Of a stretch of 36,197 nt of DNA, positions 7,194 through 13,721 are shown in pieces. Each line of letters opens with the position of its first letter. Within the stretch, counting starts at the first letter, position 1. The translations under genes were made by a program, and so were the position numbers. The DNA is from Desulfurellaceae bacterium (GTDB lineage: Bacteria; Desulfobacterota; Binatia; Bin18). The notes below the pieces were generated by a model. The model was not told the origin of the DNA and did no database searches. It saw only the letters and a program-made list of their open reading frames with translations. The stretch is from the NCBI GenBank assembly GCA_021296095.1, contig JAGWBB010000030.1, positions 1-36,197 of the forward strand, given 5' to 3'.

Positions 7194-7547
7194 TCACGAA
7201 ATCTCAACATCCTCGACAATGAAGATCCTGGAAGTGGCAAAGTCGACAAATTTCAGCTCATCCGGCCGAATGATTTCGAGATAGCGGGGATGGCTAAAGG
7301 CTTTGTCGATGTCCTCGACGCTGTCAAACCACAGCTCGGCAATGCCGTCGAACGGGGCTTCGTCCTGGGGCGGGAAGCCCGGGACAGAGTCACTCATCGT
7401 GTGGCCTTGGATATATTTGCGGACATAGGCCCAAAACTCGGGCACGCTGCGGACCAGCGGGCCGTGGTTGTTTTTCCAGTAGTCCTGAAACTCCGCCCTT
7501 GTCATTCCCACTTTCCGGCGGACGCAGCCAACAAATTTGACCATCAT
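7194..7547 (-). CDS. EthD-domain protein
   Basis: A 117-residue dimeric alpha/beta-barrel protein of the EthD type. It opens with a strand VKFVGCVRRKVGMTRAEF and the hallmark DYWKNNHGPLVRS. It then shows FDGIAELWFDSVEDIDKAF and the ending FVDFATSRIFIVEDVEI, all standard for the family. EthD-like proteins accompany ether and aromatic degradation or act as small monooxygenases and cyclases, and the specific role here is unknown. Two tandem ATGs (7547 and 7544) follow AGGGAG, so either may be used. It is divergent from the amidohydrolase gene at 7765, with 217 nt between them that could hold a shared regulatory region. Confidence 0.85.
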   Translation of the reverse strand: MMVKFVGCVRRKVGMTRAEFQDYWKNNHGPLVRSVPEFWAYVRKYIQGHTMSDSVPGFPPQDEAPFDGIAELWFDSVEDIDKAFSHPRYLEIIRPDELKFVDFATSRIFIVEDVEIS

Positions 7548-7721
7548 TTTCTCCCTTCATGGGCTGACACTCTCAGCCGCTTCGTGCTGACTGCGGAGCT
7601 ATAGCTGGCCGCTCATCCAGAGTCAAACGGCCCGGCCGTTCCCACCGCGGACTGAGCCGGTATCTTGTCCCATCTTGCCAAAGAAGGGACCGATGCTCTA
7701 GGATGACGGACAGTTTTCAGC

Positions 7722-7741
7722 AACACTTATCACTTAGTGTT
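7722..7741. promoter_or_regulatory. Inverted repeat upstream of amidohydrolase (possible operator)
   Basis: AACACT (7722-7727) and AGTGTT (7736-7741) are inverted 6-bp arms separated by 8 nt. They sit just upstream of the ribosome site AAGAAGGAG (7747-7755) of the amidohydrolase and would fall in its 5' UTR or promoter. Size and spacing suit a dimeric repressor such as a TetR-type protein. No regulator gene is nearby. Confidence 0.35.
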
Positions 7742-7764
7742 AATACAAGAAGGAGTTGCTCATC

Positions 7765-8874
7765 ATGTCAAGCAGCCTTGCCGGCGGATACGTTTCAGCC
7801 GATGGTCATGTGGTCGAACCGGCCGATTTGTGGACCAGTCGAATAGAGACCCGCTTTCGCGAACGGGCGCCCCATATCGAGACCCGCAAGTCGATCGACT
7901 TCTATGTTGTCGATGGGCTCGATCCGGTGGCGGTCGGCCTTGACGGGGCAGCCCTGGAGAGCAAGATTGCCGGCAAGGTCGAGTCACCGGTTGCCCGCCA
8001 CGCGGATACCCGTCTGGGCGCCTCAGATCCACACCACCGGCTCAAAGACCAGGATCTGGACCATCTGCGGGCCGAGATGATCTATCCAGGCCAGTGGAGT
8101 CTGATGTTCTACCGTATTGCCGACGCCGAGTATCAGCGCGCCGCTGTCCGCGTATATAACGACTGGCTGAGCGAATTCTGTTCATACGCCCCGGAGCGCT
8201 TGCTCGGAGCAGCGATTCTGCCCATGCAAGGCCCCCTGGAATGGGCGGCTGAAGAGGCCGAACGGGCGGCCACGATCGGGCTTAAGGCGGTCATGATTCC
8301 GGCTGCGGTGCCGGCTAAGCCGTACATTGATCCGGACTACGAGCCGCTGTGGGAGCGTTTGGAAGAGATCGGCTTACCGGCCGTCGCCCACTCGGGCACG
8401 GCCGCCGATATCGGCGCCTCGACGGTTGACAAGGCCCGCAAGAACGGCCCCGGCATGGCCTTTATGGACGAGAAGGCGTTTCAGCCCATGAACGCCCTGA
8501 CCGAGTTGATTTGGAGTGGCGCCCCCCAGCGCCATCCCCGGCTCAAGTTCATCATCTCCGAGGGTGGAATCGGGTGGATTGCGTGCCTGCTGCGTCTGAT
8601 GGACCACTGGTGGGAAGATCATCACCGCTGGATGCAGCCCAAGCTCGACGCGCGCCAGTTCTGGGCCACCTTTGAAGACGACCGGGCCGGTATCCTGACC
8701 CGCGAACTGATGGGTGTTGATCGCCTGATGTGGGGCGCCGATTATCCGCACACCGAGGGCACCTTTCCAAAATCCCAGCGCCAGATCGCCCAGGACTTTG
8801 TCGGCGTGCCCGAAGACGAGGTGTATCAGATGGTGATCGGCAATGCGGCCACGCTGTTCGGCCTCAAAGTCTGA
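7765..8874 (+). CDS. Amidohydrolase family 2 (ACMSD-like) metal enzyme
   Basis: A 369-residue amidohydrolase of the ACMSD-like group, TIM-barrel metal enzymes that perform hydrolyses or non-oxidative decarboxylations. Visible metal-site features are D13-x-H15 in SADGHVVEP, the mid-barrel histidine in LPAVAHSGTA, the SEGGIGWI strand, and the aspartate of MWGADYPHTEG near the C-terminus. The aromatic-rich stretch MDHWWEDHHRWM is typical of this subgroup in soil and marine bacteria. I chose ATG 7765 because AAGAAGGAG lies 9 nt before it. An in-frame TTG at 7756 would overlap that site. It runs convergently into the SnoaL-like gene. Substrate is unknown, with aromatic or cyclic acids likely. Confidence 0.85.
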   Translation: MSSSLAGGYVSADGHVVEPADLWTSRIETRFRERAPHIETRKSIDFYVVDGLDPVAVGLDGAALESKIAGKVESPVARHADTRLGASDPHHRLKDQDLDHLRAEMIYPGQWSLMFYRIADAEYQRAAVRVYNDWLSEFCSYAPERLLGAAILPMQGPLEWAAEEAERAATIGLKAVMIPAAVPAKPYIDPDYEPLWERLEEIGLPAVAHSGTAADIGASTVDKARKNGPGMAFMDEKAFQPMNALTELIWSGAPQRHPRLKFIISEGGIGWIACLLRLMDHWWEDHHRWMQPKLDARQFWATFEDDRAGILTRELMGVDRLMWGADYPHTEGTFPKSQRQIAQDFVGVPEDEVYQMVIGNAATLFGLKV

Positions 8875-8907
8875 GCCGAGCGCCGGGCCAGACCTGACAC
8901 CCGCCGC

Positions 8908-9315
8908 TCAGTCTTCCCACGCCATGATCCGCGCCGCCTTGTGGGTGTCGGCGTACTCTTCAATTTTGGAGATCTGCCCGGCCCGACACTGGTAGACCCA
9001 GCAGTACTCGTTGTCGTACTGCTCGCCCTGGCGAGTTTTGGCCGAAATAGAGTGCTGGACAACTGCGGTGTCCCCGTCGGCCAGAATGCGGTGAATATTG
9101 AGGCGGAAAGTCTTCATGTCGAAGATGCGCTTGGGCGTCTCTCCACCCAGCTCTCTGGTCACGGCCTCCCGGCCTCTGACGACCTCCAGCGGCGCACTCT
9201 CGGGCGGATACCACTCCACGTCCTCGGTCAGCAGCGAGGCCAGCTTGTCTCGGTCGCCGGTCGGCAGGGTTTCGTAATAGGTTGTGATCAGGGCGCGCGT
9301 CTCTTCGGTCTGCAT
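8908..9315 (-). CDS. SnoaL-like (NTF2-fold) protein
   Basis: A 135-residue NTF2-fold protein. The pattern is family-typical: an N-terminal helix (TRALITTYYETLPTGDRDKL), the SLLTEDVEWYPP segment, a central REAVTRELGG helix, and closing strands with YDNEYCWVYQCRAGQISKIEEYADT. SnoaL-like proteins include cyclases, isomerases and small hydrolases, and many have no known activity. The start follows AGGAGG with ideal spacing. It is divergent from the nitrilase-fold gene at 9413 with 97 nt between the starts, so the two may share control. Sequence alone gives no specific substrate. Confidence 0.85.
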   Translation of the reverse strand: MQTEETRALITTYYETLPTGDRDKLASLLTEDVEWYPPESAPLEVVRGREAVTRELGGETPKRIFDMKTFRLNIHRILADGDTAVVQHSISAKTRQGEQYDNEYCWVYQCRAGQISKIEEYADTHKAARIMAWED

Positions 9316-9412
9316 AGGCGAGTCCTCCTGGGCTCACCTTTAGCGCACGCCCCGCCTTTTACAAGCCCGAGACGGTCTTGTATCTTCAGGGCTGCCGATA
9401 CGGAGGAGGCGC

Positions 9413-10480
9413 ATGATTGAACCCTACAATGCCGTCGGATTAGTGCCCACGTTCTGGGGCATTCGCAAACGCGAGGATATGCAGAAAAACATTGAGCATA
9501 TCAAAAGCCTGACCACGGCCGCGTTCTGGCTGTCGAACCTCGATATCCCGGTCCGGCTGTTGGCCATCCCGGAAGGGGCGCTCCAGGGCTTCAACGACGA
9601 GGTGCTGAACGTTGACCACGCCGAATTCGCCCGCACCTGCGCGATTGATATTCCCGGCCCTGAGACCGACCAGCTGGGTGAGCTGGCCCGCCAGTGGGGG
9701 GTGTTCATCATGGCTCAGGCCAAGGCCCGCCACGAGGACTGGCCGAACCTGTTTTTCAACGTCGGCTTCATCCTTGACCCGGACGGCGATCTCATTCTCA
9801 AGCACTACAAGATTTCTTCCCTGCTGCCGTGCGAGCGCTCGGTCTCGCCGCACGACGTGTTCGACTGGTGGATCGACAAGTACGGTCGCAGCCTGGACGC
9901 CTTCTGGCCGGTCGCCGATACCGCGATCGGGCGGCTGGGGATCATGATGGCGATGGAGGGCAATTACCCCGAGAACGGCCGCGGCCTGGCCATGAACGGG
10001 GCCGAGCTGGTCTACCGCGCCTCCCTGCCCGGCCCGTTCACCCAGAACGACATGTTCGAGATCTCCAACCGGGCTCGCGCCCTGGAGAACAATATGTACG
10101 TGGTAGCGCCCAACATCGGCGGCTACCATCTCTACCCGGACAGCCAAACGCCCATTGACGCCGGCAGCGGCCAATCCATGATCGTTGACTACAAGGGCAC
10201 GATCGTCGGCAAGCAGCGCGACACCAACGGCTCGACCTATGTCAGAGGCGTCATCGACATCGAAGCCCTGCGCCACCACCGGGCCACGGCCCAGGTGACG
10301 AACTGGATGAAAGACATCCGGGCCGAAATGGCCCAGCTCATCTATGAGAAGCCGATTTATCCCAAGAACCGCTATCTCGACCGTATCCCCGGCAAACACG
10401 CCGAGTACAAGGCCGAGGTCATCGACAAACAGATTGGGTTGATGCAGGAGCGGGGAATCTGGAAAGCGCCATCGAAATGA
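9413..10480 (+). CDS. Nitrilase-superfamily protein lacking the nucleophilic cysteine
   Basis: A 355-residue protein with the carbon-nitrogen hydrolase fold. The catalytic glutamate region is IPEGALQGF (E54), the lysine region LKHYKISS (K133), and the third motif reads GIMMAMEGNYPENGR. In active nitrilases and amidases the residue at that place is the cysteine nucleophile (pattern I-C-x-D/E-x-x-FPE). Here the codon at 9950-9952 is GCG, so residue 180 is alanine. The rest of the fold is intact (ARALENNMYVVAPN), so this is not general decay. It may be a non-hydrolytic member or use another chemistry. The start follows GGAGGAGG. It faces convergently the BrnA-like antitoxin gene. Confidence 0.85.
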   Translation: MIEPYNAVGLVPTFWGIRKREDMQKNIEHIKSLTTAAFWLSNLDIPVRLLAIPEGALQGFNDEVLNVDHAEFARTCAIDIPGPETDQLGELARQWGVFIMAQAKARHEDWPNLFFNVGFILDPDGDLILKHYKISSLLPCERSVSPHDVFDWWIDKYGRSLDAFWPVADTAIGRLGIMMAMEGNYPENGRGLAMNGAELVYRASLPGPFTQNDMFEISNRARALENNMYVVAPNIGGYHLYPDSQTPIDAGSGQSMIVDYKGTIVGKQRDTNGSTYVRGVIDIEALRHHRATAQVTNWMKDIRAEMAQLIYEKPIYPKNRYLDRIPGKHAEYKAEVIDKQIGLMQERGIWKAPSK

Positions 10481-10499
10481 GGTGAGGCCGGCGACTCCC

Positions 10500-10778
10500 T
10501 CACTCCTGCTGTTCTGCCGCTAATTTTTCTGTCAGCCACACGTTGATAAGCGTCTCTGTCGAGACTCCCTGTCGATGGGCATAGGCGGTCAGCTTCTTCG
10601 CTAATTCCGGCTCCAACGCGGCGAGAAACACACGGCGCTGAATATCGACTTCGAAGCTCGCCTCTCTGGTCAGCTCCCAATAATCGGTCACGTCATGACT
10701 GTCCCAGAATTCCGCCGCCTCCGTAAGATTTTGAAAGTGCTGCGGAATAGGTTCGGATTTTTTGCTACTTCTTGGCAT
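10500..10778 (-). CDS. BrnA/CopG-type ribbon-helix-helix antitoxin
   Basis: A 92-residue protein of the BrnA-like antitoxin group. The N-terminal half has the family's PQHFQNLTEAAEFWDSHDVTDYW segment (key part EAAEFWDSHD-x-x-DYW). The C-terminal half reads as a ribbon-helix-helix, with a strand around FEVDIQRRVFL and helices ending GVSTETLINVWLTEKL. Such antitoxins bind both their promoter and the toxin. The start at 10778 lies inside the end of the toxin gene (14-nt overlap), so the pair is translationally coupled, toxin first, as is usual for brnT-brnA. Autoregulation by the complex is expected from the family but not visible. Confidence 0.85.
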   Translation of the reverse strand: MPRSSKKSEPIPQHFQNLTEAAEFWDSHDVTDYWELTREASFEVDIQRRVFLAALEPELAKKLTAYAHRQGVSTETLINVWLTEKLAAEQQE

Positions 10779-11049
10779 GGGCTCTTTTTTCTTTCCGGGT
10801 CATTTCCCGTGCGGTGACAATCAAGGCTTCCCGTGTGGCTTTGTAGATAAAATAGATAATCAGATATCGCCCCGCATCCGTCTGTCCCATTGCCGCGTAG
10901 AGGTCTTCGCCTCCTACGTCGCCTGTCTCAATGAAGCGAAAACGGCGCGCAACCGATAAAACTTCTTCAACTTCACCCGTCGTCACCTGATGCTTCCAGG
11001 CAAGCTTATCAACAACTTCCCTCAGCCAGATGATCCCCGTTAGCCTCAT
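10765..11049 (-). CDS. BrnT-like ribonuclease toxin
   Basis: A 94-residue protein fitting the BrnT toxin family. It has an early IIW strand, K19-H20 in AWKHQVTTGEVEEVL, a central strand GGEDLYAAMGQTDAGRYLIIYF, and the closing motif VTAREMTRKEKR, which is the conserved end of the family. BrnT is a RelE-fold ribonuclease that arrests translation. The first strand is divergent from the canonical WDpxKaxxNxxKHGVsF pattern, so this belongs to a variant clade. The ribosome site is weak. It overlaps the antitoxin gene by 14 nt. With the PLD-like gene downstream of the next operon it forms an accessory patch between metabolic genes. Confidence 0.8.
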   Translation of the reverse strand: MRLTGIIWLREVVDKLAWKHQVTTGEVEEVLSVARRFRFIETGDVGGEDLYAAMGQTDAGRYLIIYFIYKATREALIVTAREMTRKEKRAHAKK

Positions 11050-11126
11050 CGCCTAGAGTTCAAAGCCAATGATCCGAACGCTTCATGAGTTCTGAATCGC
11101 GGAGACGTTTCGTAAGCCATCACTTT

Positions 11127-11879
11127 CTAGGAGCCTATATAGTATTCCGGTGACACCCAATCATGCTCCCAATCCAGAGGCTCGGACAAGAGAAAGATAT
11201 GCTGGAACTCTCTATGATACAGTTCTGCCACCTGTTCACTGTGAATCACCATGGCATTTTCAAGGGACAGCCCAGCGTTCTTCGTGAAGTTGAATGACCC
11301 TGTCCAGACTGCCTGGGGGATGAACTCGGAATGCACATACTCTTCAGGGTCACTTCCAGGCTCACTCCATTCCCCGAACACGAGAAACTTATGGTGCATC
11401 CTCGGCATGGCAGGTTTCTTCTCCCGGTTGTAATGCCCTATACACCGGACAGCATCGAAGGGTTCACATCCGGCGTAACCGGCGCGCTCAATGATGTGAC
11501 CCCATCCGCAGAAGGAAGACTTCTCGTTAGCCGCAGAAGTCAGGGAATCATATCGCTGCCTCAATCCCCGTTTCCACCGATCTTGAGACGTACGGCCGAT
11601 ATCCGGGCGCAGGAAATCCTCCTTTTGCACCACAATGCTCACCCACTTCCCCTGCATGGCCTCAAGAATGGGAAAACTCGTCAACCAAGCTACACACCCG
11701 ACCATTGAAGAGTATAGACTTATCTGCTTGATGAGTTCCGCTTCCTGGTTACGGAAAATGTAACGGATCGGACCAATATCCGTATTCTTAGGACGAAATG
11801 ACCTGTCCGACTCATCTTTGCTATCCTGGTTGTAGATGAGCGTGCGCGCCAAATCCATCTGATCTGTCATCTCAGTCAT
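11127..11879 (-). CDS. PLD-like domain protein
   Basis: A 250-residue protein with a phospholipase D/nuclease-type fold. The N-terminal part has IRYIFRNQEAELIKQI and VGCVAWLTSFPILEAM, typical of one-motif PLD-like proteins. The catalytic box reads H162-H163-K164-F-L-V-F-G, so H-x-K is present but the aspartate expected after four residues is replaced by glycine. It is followed by the serine/asparagine box TGSFNFT (194-199) and the LSLENAMVI strand. Members cleave phosphodiester bonds, often as nucleases. The ATG overlaps the stop of the upstream amidohydrolase as ATGA, which suggests coupling. ATGs at codons 4 and 8 are alternatives. GC content is visibly lower than in its operon partners, so it looks acquired. 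Confidence 0.8.
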   Translation of the reverse strand: MTEMTDQMDLARTLIYNQDSKDESDRSFRPKNTDIGPIRYIFRNQEAELIKQISLYSSMVGCVAWLTSFPILEAMQGKWVSIVVQKEDFLRPDIGRTSQDRWKRGLRQRYDSLTSAANEKSSFCGWGHIIERAGYAGCEPFDAVRCIGHYNREKKPAMPRMHHKFLVFGEWSEPGSDPEEYVHSEFIPQAVWTGSFNFTKNAGLSLENAMVIHSEQVAELYHREFQHIFLLSEPLDWEHDWVSPEYYIGS

Positions 11880-12841
11880 CCTCGCAACAAGCGCTCCGCG
11901 TTTTTGTAATAAATCTTGTTCTTGTCGTCTTGAGACAGCGGCAGCCCCTCCAAGAACTCGTTTGTCCAGCGCATGAACTGACTGTCCTGCATGAAATAGT
12001 CCGAGCCGTAGACCAGATGGTCCACACCGACCAGGGCGCAGGCGCAGTCGAAGGCCGGCTTATGCCAGCCCAGCGCCGTGTCAAAGTACAGCTTGGGCAT
12101 ATACTCGCTCGGCCGGTGGGAGATCTGGCGGTAGCGGTCTGAGAAGTGCTGATCGTCAAAGCCGAGGTCAACACGCCGGGCCAGGTAGGGCAGCGTGCCG
12201 CCCAGGTGGGCGAGGATGAGAATCAGGTTCGGCCAGCGCTCAAACACGCCGCCGTACAGCAGCTTCATGGTTGACAGGGTGGTATCGGCGGGAAAGGCCA
12301 GCAGCGGAGCGATGTCATCGTCCTGATAGCCGGGCGGCGGTTTGGGGTGCATGAAGACGGGGATCTTGCGGCGTTCGGCCTCTTCCCAAAAGGGAAAGAA
12401 TTCCGGTGTGTGCAGATAGGTGTCGCCAACGTTGGAGGTGATCAGCGCTCCGACAAAGCCGGGGATCTTGAGCGTCCGGTCCAGCTCGGCCAGGGCGGCC
12501 TGGGGCGAGTTGAACGGGATATTGGCAAAGGCTTTGAAACGCTCGGGGCTCTGGCGGCAGGCTTGGGCATAGGTGTCGTTGACCAGGCGACACAGCTCCG
12601 GGCTGTGCTCGTCAACCCGGATATACATCGACAGGTTGGACAGGATTTCGATCTCCACCCCGCCCGCATTCATATCTTCGAGACGCTGGCCGTGATCCCA
12701 GGCCGGCAGCGGCGTGCCGGCCCAGATGCCGATCAGGCGCCCGCGCGCATCGTGGTCCAAGACCACCTCGTCGGGATAGTAGTCTTTGATTTTCAAGAAA
12801 AAGGCTTCGGGAAACGAGTGGCAGTGAAAGTCGATTTTCAT
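11876..12841 (-). CDS. Amidohydrolase, ACMSD-like decarboxylase/hydrolase
   Basis: A 321-residue ACMSD-like metal enzyme. The metal motif H6-x-H8 lies at the very N-terminus (IDFHCHSFPE). The mid-barrel histidine is H165 in VFMHPKPPPG, the next is H212 in AHLGGTLPYL, and the late aspartate D281 is in VYGSDYFMQD. All these are conserved as in aminocarboxymuconate-semialdehyde decarboxylase and gamma-resorcylate decarboxylase relatives. The natural substrate is probably an aromatic or cyclic carboxylate but cannot be read from the sequence. It is the third gene of a minus-strand run argS, alpha/beta hydrolase, amidohydrolase, with 45 nt to the hydrolase. A ring-opening or lactone-cleaving role for the pair is inference. 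Confidence 0.85.
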   Translation of the reverse strand: MKIDFHCHSFPEAFFLKIKDYYPDEVVLDHDARGRLIGIWAGTPLPAWDHGQRLEDMNAGGVEIEILSNLSMYIRVDEHSPELCRLVNDTYAQACRQSPERFKAFANIPFNSPQAALAELDRTLKIPGFVGALITSNVGDTYLHTPEFFPFWEEAERRKIPVFMHPKPPPGYQDDDIAPLLAFPADTTLSTMKLLYGGVFERWPNLILILAHLGGTLPYLARRVDLGFDDQHFSDRYRQISHRPSEYMPKLYFDTALGWHKPAFDCACALVGVDHLVYGSDYFMQDSQFMRWTNEFLEGLPLSQDDKNKIYYKNAERLLRG

Positions 12842-12886
12842 GGCATCTCCTCAAACACGGCGGTTCACAGTCGGTGCGGCGTCTTC

Positions 12887-13714
12887 TCAGCCCGCCGACA
12901 CCACCGACGCCCCTCCGGCCTGCCGGTCGAGAAAGGCGGCCAGGGCGGCGTTAAACGCCTCGGGGCGTTCGAGGTTGGTCAGATGACCGGCGGCGGGAAT
13001 TTTTACCAGCGAGGCACCGGCAATACTGGTGGCCAGAAATTCCGAGGCCTGGGGTGGGGTGACCTGATCCTCCTCGCCGACAATGACCAGGGTCGGCACG
13101 CTGATCCGCGACAGCACAGGTCGAAAATCGGTCGTCACAATGGCGTGCAGGGCCTGCTTGTACGGCTCGACCCGTAAGGCCGACAGCGAGGTCTGGAGTT
13201 TTGCCCGCACCGCAGCAGACGCGCCCGCGGCCACCAGCACCTCGACCACACTCGGAGCGATATCCCGCGGGCTGAGGCCCCGCTCCAAAGGATCGAGACG
13301 GCGGGCCAGAAAGTCGCGTTTCACCTCCTCGGGCGCTCCGCCAAAACCGGCCGAGGTATCGACCAGGGACAGGCTGGCGACCCGCTCGGCATACCGGTCG
13401 TAGAAGTCCTGAAGAATCATCCCGCCCATGGACAAACCGACCAGATGCGCCCGCTCGGCCTTCAGGTGATCCAGCAAGCGCGCCAGATCGTCGGCATAAT
13501 CGCCGAAGCGCAGGGTCTGGGGCGAATCGTGACTGTCGCCATAGCCGCGGGCATCCCAGGCCACCGCACAGAAGCGGGAGCCGAAAAATTCGAGTTGACC
13601 GGTCCAGTTGGTGCGGTTGCCACCGATGCCGTGCAGAAAGACCAGCAGCGGGCCGCTGCCGACAATATCGTAGGCAATTGAGACCGGGTCGGGCGTGTGG
13701 CGGGTTATCGGCAT
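12887..13714 (-). CDS. Alpha/beta hydrolase, enol-lactonase-like
   Basis: A 275-residue alpha/beta hydrolase. The oxyanion region is LVFLHGIGGNRTNW, the nucleophile elbow GLSMGG (S95), the acid D216 in VGEEDQVTP, and the histidine H244 in AAGHLTNLERP, so the triad is complete. This combination, with DARGYGDSHDS, is typical of the 3-oxoadipate enol-lactonase-like group, which also contains many general esterases. It starts 7 nt after the argS stop, so it is transcribed together with argS, and the amidohydrolase follows. The C-terminal ten residues (GGASVVSAG) are non-conserved. The start is supported by GAGG at close spacing. Confidence 0.85.
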   Translation of the reverse strand: MPITRHTPDPVSIAYDIVGSGPLLVFLHGIGGNRTNWTGQLEFFGSRFCAVAWDARGYGDSHDSPQTLRFGDYADDLARLLDHLKAERAHLVGLSMGGMILQDFYDRYAERVASLSLVDTSAGFGGAPEEVKRDFLARRLDPLERGLSPRDIAPSVVEVLVAAGASAAVRAKLQTSLSALRVEPYKQALHAIVTTDFRPVLSRISVPTLVIVGEEDQVTPPQASEFLATSIAGASLVKIPAAGHLTNLERPEAFNAALAAFLDRQAGGASVVSAG

Positions 13715-13721
13715 GACGGCC

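Noticed and set aside
7756-7764. TTG start giving three more residues for the amidohydrolase
   Set aside because: It abuts the ribosome site, whereas ATG 7765 has proper spacing.
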